Shown in pieces: positions 19,123 through 28,739 of a stretch of DNA of 44,877 nt. This DNA comes from Verrucomicrobiales bacterium (GTDB lineage Bacteria > Verrucomicrobiota > Verrucomicrobiia > Verrucomicrobiales > DEV007), in the NCBI GenBank assembly GCA_013213905.1, contig JABSSQ010000005.1, positions 1-44,877 of the forward strand. Reading direction: 5' to 3'. Numbering within the stretch: position 1 is the first letter of the stretch; each line of letters starts with the position of its first letter. The notes below the pieces were generated by a model. It did no database searches, was not told the origin of the DNA, and was given only the letters and a program-made list of their open reading frames with translations. The translations under genes were made by a program, and so were the position numbers.

Positions 19123-20319
19123 ATGGAATTCAGCCCTATCGAGGAAATCATCGCCGACATCAAGGCCGGCAAACTCGTCATCATCGTGGATGACAAGGAT
19201 CGCGAAAACGAAGGCGATCTGATCTGCGCCGCAGAGAAGATCACCCCGGACATGATTAACTTCATGGCCACCCACGGGCGCGGTCTCATCTGCGCACCGA
19301 TTTTGCCCGAGGCTACCGAGCGACTTGGCCTGCCTCTCATGGTCCGCCGAAATACCGAGTCACACGGAACCAATTTCACTGTGGCCGTCGACGCCGCTTC
19401 TGGAATCACTACCGGTATTAGTTCCGCCGACCGCGCCAAGACCGTGGAAATCCTGGCTAATCCACTTTCCGAACCGGCAGACCTGGTTCGTCCCGGACAC
19501 ATTCTGCCTCTGCAGGCGATGGAGGAAGGTGTTCTTCGTCGAGCCGGTCACACCGAAGCCGCCGTCGATCTTGCCCGCCTCGCCGACCAGCAACCGGCCG
19601 GAGTCATCTGCGAGATCCTGAACGAAGACGGCACCATGGCCCGTCTTCCCCAGCTCACCAAATTCGCCGAAAAGCACGGCCTCAAGATTGGAACGATCGC
19701 CTCCCTGATCGAGTTCCGCCGACGCGAGGAGAAACTGATTAAGCGAATCGAGACCATCAAAATGCCGACTGACTTCGGCACCTTCGATCTCGTCCACTAC
19801 ACCAGTCGAATCAATCCGGCCGAGGAGCACCTTGCTCTGGTCAAAGGTGAGATCGATCCCGCCGAGCCGACCCTCGTCCGCGTCCACAGCGAATGCCTCA
19901 CCGGCGACGTGTTTGGGTCCCGCCGCTGCGATTGCGGCAGTCAGCTTCACAGCGCCCTCGCCCAGATCGAAGAAGCCGGTAAGGGTGTCCTCGTATACAT
20001 GCGCCAGGAAGGCCGGGGCATTGGCCTCGCCAACAAGGTCCGGGCCTACAAGCTCCAGGAGGAAGGCCTCGACACAGTGGAAGCCAACGAACGACTTGGC
20101 TTCGGCTCCGATCTGCGGGACTACGGTATGGGAGCTCAGATTCTCTACGATCTGGGAGTGCGCAAGATCCGCCTCCTCACTAACAATCCCCGGAAAGTGG
20201 TTGGTCTCGACGGCCACCAGCTTGAGATCGTCGAAAAAGTTCCCATCAAGATCACTCCCAACCCACACAACGAGGAGTATCTGAAGACGAAGCGGGACAA
20301 ACTCGGTCACATCCTCTAA
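19123..20319 (+). CDS. ribBA: Bifunctional 3,4-dihydroxy-2-butanone-4-phosphate synthase / GTP cyclohydrolase II
   Basis: [19 protein letters not shown] and [10 protein letters not shown] (RibB); [22 protein letters not shown] and [31 protein letters not shown] (RibA). ATG 19123 preferred. Confidence 0.97.
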   Translation: MEFSPIEEIIADIKAGKLVIIVDDKDRENEGDLICAAEKITPDMINFMATHGRGLICAPILPEATERLGLPLMVRRNTESHGTNFTVAVDAASGITTGISSADRAKTVEILANPLSEPADLVRPGHILPLQAMEEGVLRRAGHTEAAVDLARLADQQPAGVICEILNEDGTMARLPQLTKFAEKHGLKIGTIASLIEFRRREEKLIKRIETIKMPTDFGTFDLVHYTSRINPAEEHLALVKGEIDPAEPTLVRVHSECLTGDVFGSRRCDCGSQLHSALAQIEEAGKGVLVYMRQEGRGIGLANKVRAYKLQEEGLDTVEANERLGFGSDLRDYGMGAQILYDLGVRKIRLLTNNPRKVVGLDGHQLEIVEKVPIKITPNPHNEEYLKTKRDKLGHIL

Positions 20320-20333
20320 TTTCCCATTCCACT

Positions 20334-20807
20334 ATGTCAAAATCCGCCCCGGAAACACCTGAAGCTACCAAGCAGGCCGGCACCGTTGCCATCGTCGCGA
20401 GTCGCTACAACAGCAAATACACCGACGCCCTCGTAAAGTCCGCCAGCGAAACCCTCGCTGCACTGGCACCTGATCTCGAAGTCCAGGTGACTCGCGTTCC
20501 CGGTGCTTTCGAGATTCCCGTAGTGGTTGAGGCTGTCGCCTGCAAAAATGTCCAGCCCCTCGCCATTCTTGCTCTCGGCGTTATCATTCGCGGGTCCACC
20601 GCTCACGCTGACCTCATTGCCCAGTCCATCACCCAGTCACTCCAGGAGACCGGCGTATCCCATCTCATCCCGGTGATTCACGAAGTGCTTCTCGTCGAAA
20701 ATGCCGAGCAGGCTGAAGCTCGATCGATTGGCGACGAGCTCAACCGCGGTCGCGAAGCGGCTGAAGCGGCAGTTGCCATGATTGATGTCATGGCCGATGT
20801 CCTCTGA
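20334..20807 (+). CDS. ribH: 6,7-dimethyl-8-ribityllumazine synthase
   Basis: IVASRYNSKYTDALV; VTRVPGAFEIPVV; LALGVIIRGSTAHADLIAQSIT; directly downstream of ribBA. Confidence 0.96.
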   Translation: MSKSAPETPEATKQAGTVAIVASRYNSKYTDALVKSASETLAALAPDLEVQVTRVPGAFEIPVVVEAVACKNVQPLAILALGVIIRGSTAHADLIAQSITQSLQETGVSHLIPVIHEVLLVENAEQAEARSIGDELNRGREAAEAAVAMIDVMADVL

Positions 20808-20808
20808 C

Positions 20809-21762
20809 ATGAGTGACAACATCGTTTTTCTCGACCGCGATACGACCGACCGCGGTGACCTTGACCTTGCAGGACTCGAGTCTCTCGGGCAACTGGTCTA
20901 CCACGGCATCACCGCCCCCGGCGAAGTCAGCGAACGTATTGCCAGCGCTGATATTGTCCTGACCAACAAGGTGGTAATCGGCGGAGCCGAAATGGATGCC
21001 GCTCCCAATCTGAAACTCATCCAGATCGCGGCCACCGGTGTCAACAACGTGGACCTCGATGCCGCTCGTGAGCGCAACCTCGCCGTGTGCCATGTCAGTG
21101 GTTACAGTACCGAGTCGGTGGCTCAGCACGTGTTCGCTTCTCTCCTGAACCTGGAGACGAATGTTCACCGCTTCGCCGCTGAACCCGAAGAGTGGCCGAA
21201 GTCCCCTATCTTCACGCGGCTCGACTACCCGATTAACGAAATGTCAGGCAAAACGCTCGGAATCGTCGGCCTCGGGACGATCGGCAAAGCCGTCGCCCGC
21301 ATCGGCAAGGCCTTCGGAATGAACATCATTGCCTTTGCCCGCGAAGGCGGAAGCACCGGCGCTATCCCCCGTCTACCGGCCAAAGAATTTTTTGCGGTCT
21401 CTGACGTCGTCACCCTGCATTGCCCGCTCACCCCGGAGACCCATCACTTCATCAATGCCGAATCACTCGGGATGATGAAAGACTCCGCTATCCTCATCAA
21501 CACGGGTCGCGGTGACCTCGTCAACGAACCGGACCTCGTCGCCGCGCTTCAAAGCGGAGCCATCCGCGCGGCCGCCATCGACGTCGTCACTCCCGAGCCG
21601 CCGCCGGCCGATCATCCCTTGATTGCCGCGCACCTGGACAATCTGTTCATTACTCCCCATACCGCCTGGAGTGCTCTCGAAGCGCGACAGCGACTCGTGA
21701 ACAGCATCGTTGAAAACATCGAGGCCTTTCGCAACGGCGAAGAATTAAACCGGGTGGTTTAA
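20809..21762 (+). CDS. D-2-hydroxyacid dehydrogenase (glycerate dehydrogenase-like)
   Basis: LGIVGLGTIGKAVARIGKAFGMNI; LHCPLTPETHHFINAESLGMMKDSAILINTGRGDLVNEPDLVAAL; TPHTAWSALEARQRL. ATG 20809, 1 nt after the ribH stop. Confidence 0.94.
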   Translation: MSDNIVFLDRDTTDRGDLDLAGLESLGQLVYHGITAPGEVSERIASADIVLTNKVVIGGAEMDAAPNLKLIQIAATGVNNVDLDAARERNLAVCHVSGYSTESVAQHVFASLLNLETNVHRFAAEPEEWPKSPIFTRLDYPINEMSGKTLGIVGLGTIGKAVARIGKAFGMNIIAFAREGGSTGAIPRLPAKEFFAVSDVVTLHCPLTPETHHFINAESLGMMKDSAILINTGRGDLVNEPDLVAALQSGAIRAAAIDVVTPEPPPADHPLIAAHLDNLFITPHTAWSALEARQRLVNSIVENIEAFRNGEELNRVV

Positions 21763-21777
21763 ACAGTGGTTTAAACA
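21754..21777. repeat. Perfect 12-nt tandem duplication GTGGTTTAAACA x2 spanning a stop codon
   Basis: gtggtttaaaca gtggtttaaaca; first copy encodes the terminal Val-Val-stop of the dehydrogenase. Confidence 0.9.
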
Positions 21778-21804
21778 GGGTCAGGTCGGGAACCTACCCC
21801 TGTT
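21774..21804. terminator. Inverted repeat between convergent genes; possible bidirectional terminator
   Basis: AACAGGG tc AGGT cggga ACCT ac CCCTGTT: 7 bp + 4 bp stem separated by a 2x2 internal loop. No T-tract. Confidence 0.45.
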
Positions 21805-21815
21805 GAGTCGAACGA

Positions 21816-24800
21816 CTACTCCTCCACCGGAGTCGCGCGGAACGGCACCGCCGCGGGTGGCGCAGGCGTTTCAGGCGCTGCCTCAGGAACAACAGGTGCT
21901 TCCGGAGTCTCAGGCGTTTCGGGCGCTTCTGTGGCCGAAGCTTCTCCCTCCTCTACAGGAACAGGATTAAGCGGCGGCATGTTTCCGAGAATCCCGTTGA
22001 TCAATCCCTGAATCTCAGGAGTCGCGTTTTCATCTCCAACGACTTCCTGGAGCTGCTCAGAAATCATCTTTGCCACATCCTCTTCGCCCTCGATAAGCCC
22101 CTTGAGTTGATCGAGTGTTTCAGGGGAAGTCCCCAGCATAGAGCTCAATTCTTCAGCAGCGAACTCCACCGGGAAATTCTTCAGCTTGATCTCAGGCTCC
22201 TTGAGAGGCCCTTCTCCAGTGATAACGATCTGCTTCCCTTCCAAAACCGTACCGGTAATAACGGTTGGGTCCATGCTGGCTGTTGCTGTGAATTCGGTGG
22301 TCTGGGGTTTCAGCTTCACGCTTCCGTTCACCACCACCGTGGCACCGACCTGGGTGATTGTTAGATCGTTTGTCAGGAGAATCCCCGACTCAACAATGTA
22401 AGAACCGGAGAGTGCATCTCCTTTTCTCACGCCGAACGCCGGAATCACTTTGCCGAGGAAATTCTGGATCTTTCCAATGACCGGGAAAGCGGTCAACTTG
22501 GCTTCTTTAATCAGGATGGATCCTCCCCCGCGAACGTTCGCGAGATCGGCGCTTCCGGAACCGCGGAATTCGAAATCGACATCTCCGTCTATTCCAAGGC
22601 TGTCCATTTCGAAATACTTGGCCACCAAGCTCAGTGGAAGGCCTGTCAGGGTGAACGTGCTAACACTGAATGGGTAATTGTCTGCGGCAAGCCGCACGGT
22701 TACGCCAACAGCAAGATCTCCGTCGAGCAAACGACCAGTGGTATCCTCAACCGTGAGAACTCCTCCCGAGAGTTTGATGGAGCTCTTGATCCGGGAAACC
22801 GGAAGCTCACGGGAATCCTTCGTGTAAACGATCCCGAGCAGATGATCATAGCTCACTTCAATTTCTGAGTTCACCAGATCTTCGAGAGGAATCGATCCAC
22901 TCAGTTCAATCACGGGGGCATCGCGAACCGCAACTGACTTCAGCTTGTCGGCCATTCCCGCATCGAAGGAAGACAACAGGGCAATCAGGTCGACGTTGGA
23001 CTCGGTATTTTCGAGTTCGAGAACTTTGCTGTCCAGGTTCAGAGAAGCCCCTCCGCTGAGGGTTCCTTCACCGTGGCCGATCTGGAAAGAATAGACATCC
23101 AGTGAATTATCAGGCGCATCGTAACTGAACGTGGCGCTGGCCCTTTTAAGCGGTACTCCGTGCCAGACGAAATCCGAGCCATTGAGTGAACCGCCGAGCA
23201 CCAGTGATTCGGCAGACCCATCAGAAGAGAATTTCACATCCAGCACCGGTGGTTTTCCGTTGGCCTGGACATCCAGCCAAGGGCGAATCTTTTCCATCAT
23301 CGCAAAATCCAGCGGCAAAACGAAAGCTTCACTCTCACTGGCGACAGCGGCACCTTCACCACCTGCGGAGTCACTCGCAGGAATCGCGACATCACCCGAG
23401 GCTCGAACCAGGAGGCCGCCGAAACGACCGTCAAATCGCTCAAGGTCGACCTTGTCCGGAGACGCCAGGACTTCAGCATCAATCTCTTCAATCTGAGCTA
23501 CCGGATTTCCATCCTGGAAGAATGACAGGGTCGAATCCTGAAACGAAATCTCTGCGGCATCAACGCTCGTCCTGTCTTTGATCAGTCCGATGATATCGAT
23601 ATTGATCCCGAGATCAGAGAGCTTCACCTGGGGCACCTGCCTCGCTTCGGACTGAAACAAGGTCACACCTTTCAAGACGAGACCACGCGGGAATTGATAC
23701 TCCCATCCTTCGTAGTCCACGTAGATCCCTCTCTTTTCAAGCTCCGCTTGAGCCTTCATCGTGATCTCAGACTCGAGCACACCCAACTTGGTCCAGCCAA
23801 TGTATCCGACCACAGCAACAGCAAGAAGGACAAGCAGAGTCAGAATAAAAAAGAGCGTTGCGAACACCGTCCAGCAACCGGCCTTCTTTTTCTTGGGCGC
23901 TTCGACTCGCTGAACCGGTGGTGGATTGGCAATCACCTCACCAAGACCAAGATCAGGTGACTCGTCTTTGTCCTCCTTACCCTTGTCCTTTTCCTCCGGC
24001 TCAACTTTCAAGGTCGCCACATCCTTGAGATCAACCTTGAGAGTTTCTTTATCCTTCTTCTTTTCGCCAGATGACTTTTCGGGTTTTTGATCCGTCGCTT
24101 CAGTCTCTTCAGTCTCTTCAGTCTCTTCAGCGGGCTTTTCATCCGCTTTCTTTGTCTTCGCCGGCTGAGGGACCTTTAGAGCAGGAGCCGCCTTCTTATT
24201 CGGCTCGTCCTTGACCTTTGCTTTATCTTCAGAGGACTCTGCATTCTCTTTGGCGCTTTCATCATCCTCCTGACTCTCGACCTCTTTATCATCAGAGGAG
24301 TCTTCTTCGGAAGATGGCTCCTCGTCCTCATCTTCCTTCTCCCAGGGCATCGGCTCCTTTGAAGATTCCTCTTCGTCAGAGTCTTCAGAATCTTCCTCGT
24401 CCTCTTTCTCCCCCAGGATCTCGTCGAGGCCGTCTACCGGTTCCGGCTTTTTGATCAGAGCACCGACATCAACCGGCCCCTCTTCTTCCTTTAATTCCTC
24501 TTCCGAATCTTTCTCAGTTTCTTCGGGTTCCCCCTCGGACTCGTCTGATCCTTCGCTCTCTGATTCCTCACCGGAGTCTTCGTCTTCTCTTTGTTCCGCG
24601 AGTTCGTCAGCCTGCTCGGCCCCGGCCTCTTCTATGTCTTCAGCCTTCTCTTCCGAATCCTCATTAGATTCCTTCTTCTTCTCAGCGGCTTCTTCGGCTT
24701 CCTCCGCCGCCTTAGCCTTTTCCGCTTCGGCTGCCGCACGCTCTTCCGGCGTCACCTTGCGGTTTCCTTTTCCTTCGCGTTCTTCAGAATCAGAATCGTC

Positions 24801-24944
24801 CCACCAGCGATCCGTGAGATCCAGTTGATCCCCGGACTCAGGATCTATCGACAATTCCTCCCCCTCGGGAGTATTGGTCGACTCCAATTCCTGGTCATCA
24901 TCGCGGCGTCCTTCGGTTCCGTTACCACTTGCCTTGTCACTCAT
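21816..24944 (-). CDS. AsmA-like inner-membrane/periplasmic protein with a long acidic disordered N-terminus
   Basis: From MSDKASGNG...: several hundred residues very rich in E/D/S/K, then GCWTVFATLFFILTLLVLLAVAVVGYIGW TM segment, then AsmA-like repeats (VSTFTLTGLPLSLVAKYF; GGGSILIKEAKLTAFPVIGKIQNFLGKVIPAFG; SYIVESGILLTNDLTITQVGATVVVNGSV). Confidence 0.82.
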   Translation of the reverse strand: MSDKASGNGTEGRRDDDQELESTNTPEGEELSIDPESGDQLDLTDRWWDDSDSEEREGKGNRKVTPEERAAAEAEKAKAAEEAEEAAEKKKESNEDSEEKAEDIEEAGAEQADELAEQREDEDSGEESESEGSDESEGEPEETEKDSEEELKEEEGPVDVGALIKKPEPVDGLDEILGEKEDEEDSEDSDEEESSKEPMPWEKEDEDEEPSSEEDSSDDKEVESQEDDESAKENAESSEDKAKVKDEPNKKAAPALKVPQPAKTKKADEKPAEETEETEETEATDQKPEKSSGEKKKDKETLKVDLKDVATLKVEPEEKDKGKEDKDESPDLGLGEVIANPPPVQRVEAPKKKKAGCWTVFATLFFILTLLVLLAVAVVGYIGWTKLGVLESEITMKAQAELEKRGIYVDYEGWEYQFPRGLVLKGVTLFQSEARQVPQVKLSDLGINIDIIGLIKDRTSVDAAEISFQDSTLSFFQDGNPVAQIEEIDAEVLASPDKVDLERFDGRFGGLLVRASGDVAIPASDSAGGEGAAVASESEAFVLPLDFAMMEKIRPWLDVQANGKPPVLDVKFSSDGSAESLVLGGSLNGSDFVWHGVPLKRASATFSYDAPDNSLDVYSFQIGHGEGTLSGGASLNLDSKVLELENTESNVDLIALLSSFDAGMADKLKSVAVRDAPVIELSGSIPLEDLVNSEIEVSYDHLLGIVYTKDSRELPVSRIKSSIKLSGGVLTVEDTTGRLLDGDLAVGVTVRLAADNYPFSVSTFTLTGLPLSLVAKYFEMDSLGIDGDVDFEFRGSGSADLANVRGGGSILIKEAKLTAFPVIGKIQNFLGKVIPAFGVRKGDALSGSYIVESGILLTNDLTITQVGATVVVNGSVKLKPQTTEFTATASMDPTVITGTVLEGKQIVITGEGPLKEPEIKLKNFPVEFAAEELSSMLGTSPETLDQLKGLIEGEEDVAKMISEQLQEVVGDENATPEIQGLINGILGNMPPLNPVPVEEGEASATEAPETPETPEAPVVPEAAPETPAPPAAVPFRATPVEE

Positions 24945-24989
24945 CGGTCTGTTAAACAATTCGGGCACCTATACTTTCAACGCATCAAC

Positions 24990-26030
24990 ATGATACGCAA
25001 ACATATCCTAACCTTTCAGATCGCTGCATTACTTGGACTTATAGAATTATCACAGGCACAGGATTCAGTGAATTTTCCAACAATCGGCGAAATCATTAAG
25101 TTGGATGATTCGTTAAAAGAACTCATCGATCTTGAAGCTGATATCGAAGTTCTCTCTTCCGGTTTTCTCTGGTCAGAAGGCCCTGTCTGGGTTCCTGAGA
25201 AGGAACATTCACATGGCGGTTACCTTCTTTTTTCCGACATTCCTAACAATCGTGTGGTGCGCTGGGACGAAGGAAAAGGCGCTGAAACCTGGCTCAAGCC
25301 ATCGGGCTACACCGGGGCAGAACCTTATGGAGGCGAGCCCGGTTGCAACGGCCTCCTTCTCGATACTGAGGGTCAGCTCATTTCCTGTGAGCACGGCGAC
25401 CGCAGGCTGTCCGTTCTGACCAAGGGCGGTGGCAAGCGCACGCTCGTCGACAACTACCAGGGTAAACGCCTCAACAGTCCTAACGACGTCTGTCTCGGCT
25501 CAGACGGCAAGACCTTCTACTTTACGGACCCTCCCTACGGACTCCCGAAGCGGTGGGAAGATCCCCGCCGTGAGCTCGACTTCTGCGGTGTCTATCGACT
25601 CAGCCCAGACGGGGAAATCACGCTCCTCACCACGGAGATGACTCGGCCTAACGGAATAGCCTTTTCTCCTGATTTCAAAACGCTCTACGTGGCCCAGTCT
25701 GATCCTGAAGCCGCCCTCTGGAAATCGTTTCCTATGAAGGACGATGGAACGATCGGCGAAGGCACCGTCTTTCACGATGCTACCGAAGCCTTCAAAGAAG
25801 GACTCCCCGGTTTGCCCGATGGATTGAAAGTAGATGAGAAAGGCAATCTCTGGGCGACCGGTCCGGGAGGTGTCTATATCTTCGCCCCGGACGGAAAACT
25901 GCTCGGGCGAATCTCTACTGGAGAAAGAACCGCGAACTGCGCCTGGGGAAATGACGGCACCGTCCTTTACATGACTGCAGATACTTATCTCTGTCGTATA
26001 CAAACTAAGACCAAAGGTGCCGGTTGGTAG
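24990..26030 (+). CDS. SMP-30/gluconolactonase/LRE-family protein, secreted
   Basis: Signal peptide MIRKHILTFQIAALLGLIELSQAQ; SEGPVWVPE; GNGLLLDTEGQLISCEHGDRRLS-like; LNSPNDVCLGSDGKTFYFTDPPYGL; RPNGIAFSPDFKTLYVAQ. Confidence 0.93.
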   Translation: MIRKHILTFQIAALLGLIELSQAQDSVNFPTIGEIIKLDDSLKELIDLEADIEVLSSGFLWSEGPVWVPEKEHSHGGYLLFSDIPNNRVVRWDEGKGAETWLKPSGYTGAEPYGGEPGCNGLLLDTEGQLISCEHGDRRLSVLTKGGGKRTLVDNYQGKRLNSPNDVCLGSDGKTFYFTDPPYGLPKRWEDPRRELDFCGVYRLSPDGEITLLTTEMTRPNGIAFSPDFKTLYVAQSDPEAALWKSFPMKDDGTIGEGTVFHDATEAFKEGLPGLPDGLKVDEKGNLWATGPGGVYIFAPDGKLLGRISTGERTANCAWGNDGTVLYMTADTYLCRIQTKTKGAGW

Positions 26031-26042
26031 GCGCTTTCTGTC

Positions 26043-26255
26043 ATGGCAAGGTGGAGCTGTAAAATCGATTCGCGAGGTCGTATCATTCGCGGCCTGCTCG
26101 GCATTGTTGCCCTGGGATCCGGAATCTACCTGCTTATCAGGACTGATAGCGCTTTCTGGTCGACCGGGCTGTGCACGCTGGGCGCCTTTGCTCTCTTTGA
26201 AGCGGTTAAAGGCTGGTGCGCACTGCGCGCCCTCGGGGTCAAACTGCCCTTTTGA
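26043..26255 (+). CDS. Small two-TM membrane protein (DUF2892-like)
   Basis: 70 aa: RGRIIRGLLGIVALGSGIYLL...WSTGLCTLGAFALFEAVKGWCALRALG; starts 13 nt after the SMP-30 stop. Confidence 0.72.
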   Translation: MARWSCKIDSRGRIIRGLLGIVALGSGIYLLIRTDSAFWSTGLCTLGAFALFEAVKGWCALRALGVKLPF

Positions 26256-26305
26256 CACGGGACCTCTCCACTTGCGGGAGCGTTGGGTCTCTGGCACTTT
26301 ACTGG

Positions 26306-28615
26306 ATGCTTCGACTTCGGCATTTTCTTCTCGTCACTGCTCTGCTGGGCCACACCCAGCTGCCCGGTGCCGAACTCGAGGTCGCTAAAGGTCTGACCTC
26401 ACGACCGGCTGTCGACGAAGGGTTGCTGGCTCACCCCTTTGCTGCCGCTCTTGATCACCGCGGCCGACTCTTTGTCAGCGACAGCGAGGGCATCAAGAGA
26501 CTTGAGGACAGCAATCTCGACGGAGTCTTCGATACCTCCACTCTCGTGACCGACGAACTCACCGAGGCTCAGGGAATTCTATGGGTGGACGATTCTCTCT
26601 ACATTCTTTCTCCCCCATCCCTGTGGAAGTTTACCGACACCAACGGCGATGCCATCATCGAAGAAAGCGAAGAACTGGCCACCGGTTTCGCGGAACCCTC
26701 CGAAGTGATCGGTGCTCACGGCCCGTTCCTTCACCCGAACGGTCGCATCTACTGGACCCAACCCCGGGCGCGTTTTGAAATCCCTGACAGCGACACCAAC
26801 CAGATCATGTTCTCAGGAGAAAGCGCACGGGTCTGGTTCTGCCAGATTACCGGAAGTGATCTCGACTTCTTTGCCGGAGGCGGCATGGATGCTCCCACGG
26901 AACTCGACTTCACCGATCGTGGCGAAATGCTCGGAGTCAGCAACGGTTTCTATGGGCGCCCCCGCGGCGATGCTCTCGCTCATTGGATTTATCGCGGCGC
27001 TTATCCCCGTCGGGACCAGGCCCGGGCCCTCGCCGAACACGCCCGCACCGGTGATTTGCTTCCGGGAATTCATAACTTCGGCTCCACCGGAGTAAGCGGT
27101 TTCCTGCGCTACCGAAGCGGCCAGCTCAAGCGCAACTGGACCGACCAGTGGTTCACCACTCATCTCGATGAACCCCGGGTCACGCGCACGAGAATGAACC
27201 TCAACGCTTCGTCCTATGAAGCGGCAGAAACCGAGACCGTTTTCCACCTCGAGAGCGCCGTCTCCCGTTTCACCGACCTGATTGAAGACCACAACGGCGA
27301 CCTGCTGGTGATTGATAGCGGCACGCCTGCCACAATGGAGGTAGCCGAACCGGGGAGAGCGCTTCCTTTCTCAAACGGAACGATTCATCGTATCTCCAGG
27401 GAAGGCATGGCTTACCAACCCCCGGCCCACCTCGACTGGGATCAACTCACTGCCGAGGACGTGGCCAACCTTCTCTTCGCCGAGGAACACTGGGTTCGCT
27501 CCAAGGCCATCACCGAACTCGCGGTTCGTGGCGCCCCTGCTATTCCGGAACTTCGCGACATCCTGATGCGATCCAGCGTTCCCGAGAGCGTTCGCCAGAA
27601 TGCGGTTTGGGCTCTCGCCCGAATGAAGTTCTCCGAATCTATCGACTTGATCTACGACGCCCTCACCGACCCCAGCCCCAATGTTCGCCAGGCTGCCTGC
27701 AATGCCATGAGTGTCACCCGCACCTGGCAGCAGGTTGCCGCCAACCAGCCGGCGGAGCGGAACATTGAACTGGAAAGAAACCGAACCATCTCCGGTGCCC
27801 TCGCTCACATCGTGCGCTCCGACGAGCCCGCCGTGGCGCGCAGTGCCGCAGTTGCTCTCGGGCGCATGGGAGAATTTCGCTCGATCGGCGCCATCCTGGG
27901 TCGTCTCGGCCGAACCGAGAATGATCGCTTTCTCGAGCATTCGCTTATCTACGCACTCATTGAGATCGACGACCACGAGACCACTCACGCAGCGCTCGAC
28001 TCGGAAAACCCGAGCGTTCTCAACGGAGTCGTCTGGGCCCTTGAGGAAATGCCCTCGTCTCAGATCGAGATTCTCGATGTCCTACCCCTGCTCGAAATTC
28101 AGGACACCCAATTGCGGGAATCACTCGTCGCGATCACCGCGAACCACCCGAACTGGGACGCCGGCCTCGCCAACCGCTTCTTCGAATGGGCCGACGCCCT
28201 CAACGAGCACCGAGTCACGACCCTTGAACTTCTCATTCCCGGGATGATCGCTTCGCCCCCGATCAATGATTTCATCTCTGCGATGGCCGAATCCGATCAG
28301 GCGGACAAGCGGTCTCTCGCTCTCAGTCTGATCAACCTTTCTCCCAAGACAGCATTGAATCCAGCGTGGATGGAGTTGCTCCTGTCGGCTCTCGATCCAC
28401 AATCGTCTCCCCGGGATCTTGAAAATGCTCTCGGCATCGCGGCCAGATATCCGGACAATGCCTTGAAACAGCCTCTCGAAGTTCTCAGCAAATCCGATGA
28501 AATCAGCCCCCAGTTCGAAGCCGATGCGGCTTCTATCCTGGAAATGATCTCCGAAGCTTCAGCCCCACCCGTGGCGAAGCCTCTACCTGAGCCCCGGGAG
28601 AATAAGGCCCCCTGA
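26306..28615 (+). CDS. Secreted beta-propeller (membrane-bound dehydrogenase-like) plus HEAT-repeat protein
   Basis: Signal peptide MLRLRHFLLVTALLGHTQLPGA; DHRGRLFVSDSEGIKRLEDSNLDGVFDTST; C-terminal HEAT-like repeats (RQNAVWALARMKFSESIDLIYDALTDPSPNVRQAACNAM). Confidence 0.85.
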   Translation: MLRLRHFLLVTALLGHTQLPGAELEVAKGLTSRPAVDEGLLAHPFAAALDHRGRLFVSDSEGIKRLEDSNLDGVFDTSTLVTDELTEAQGILWVDDSLYILSPPSLWKFTDTNGDAIIEESEELATGFAEPSEVIGAHGPFLHPNGRIYWTQPRARFEIPDSDTNQIMFSGESARVWFCQITGSDLDFFAGGGMDAPTELDFTDRGEMLGVSNGFYGRPRGDALAHWIYRGAYPRRDQARALAEHARTGDLLPGIHNFGSTGVSGFLRYRSGQLKRNWTDQWFTTHLDEPRVTRTRMNLNASSYEAAETETVFHLESAVSRFTDLIEDHNGDLLVIDSGTPATMEVAEPGRALPFSNGTIHRISREGMAYQPPAHLDWDQLTAEDVANLLFAEEHWVRSKAITELAVRGAPAIPELRDILMRSSVPESVRQNAVWALARMKFSESIDLIYDALTDPSPNVRQAACNAMSVTRTWQQVAANQPAERNIELERNRTISGALAHIVRSDEPAVARSAAVALGRMGEFRSIGAILGRLGRTENDRFLEHSLIYALIEIDDHETTHAALDSENPSVLNGVVWALEEMPSSQIEILDVLPLLEIQDTQLRESLVAITANHPNWDAGLANRFFEWADALNEHRVTTLELLIPGMIASPPINDFISAMAESDQADKRSLALSLINLSPKTALNPAWMELLLSALDPQSSPRDLENALGIAARYPDNALKQPLEVLSKSDEISPQFEADAASILEMISEASAPPVAKPLPEPRENKAP

Positions 28616-28739
28616 TTGACTCTCGTTCGCTTGCCACAAAACCCCATTGCGCTTCACATCAGCAAGGGGTACAGATCCCGCGGCAGTTCTGCGACTCAGC
28701 ACGCTGCTTTCTCATCATCCCAAGTCACTTTCACTCACT

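Noticed and set aside
24451-24828. Serine-rich 125-aa plus-strand ORF
   Set aside because: Antisense translation of the acidic Glu/Asp codon region of the AsmA-like gene.
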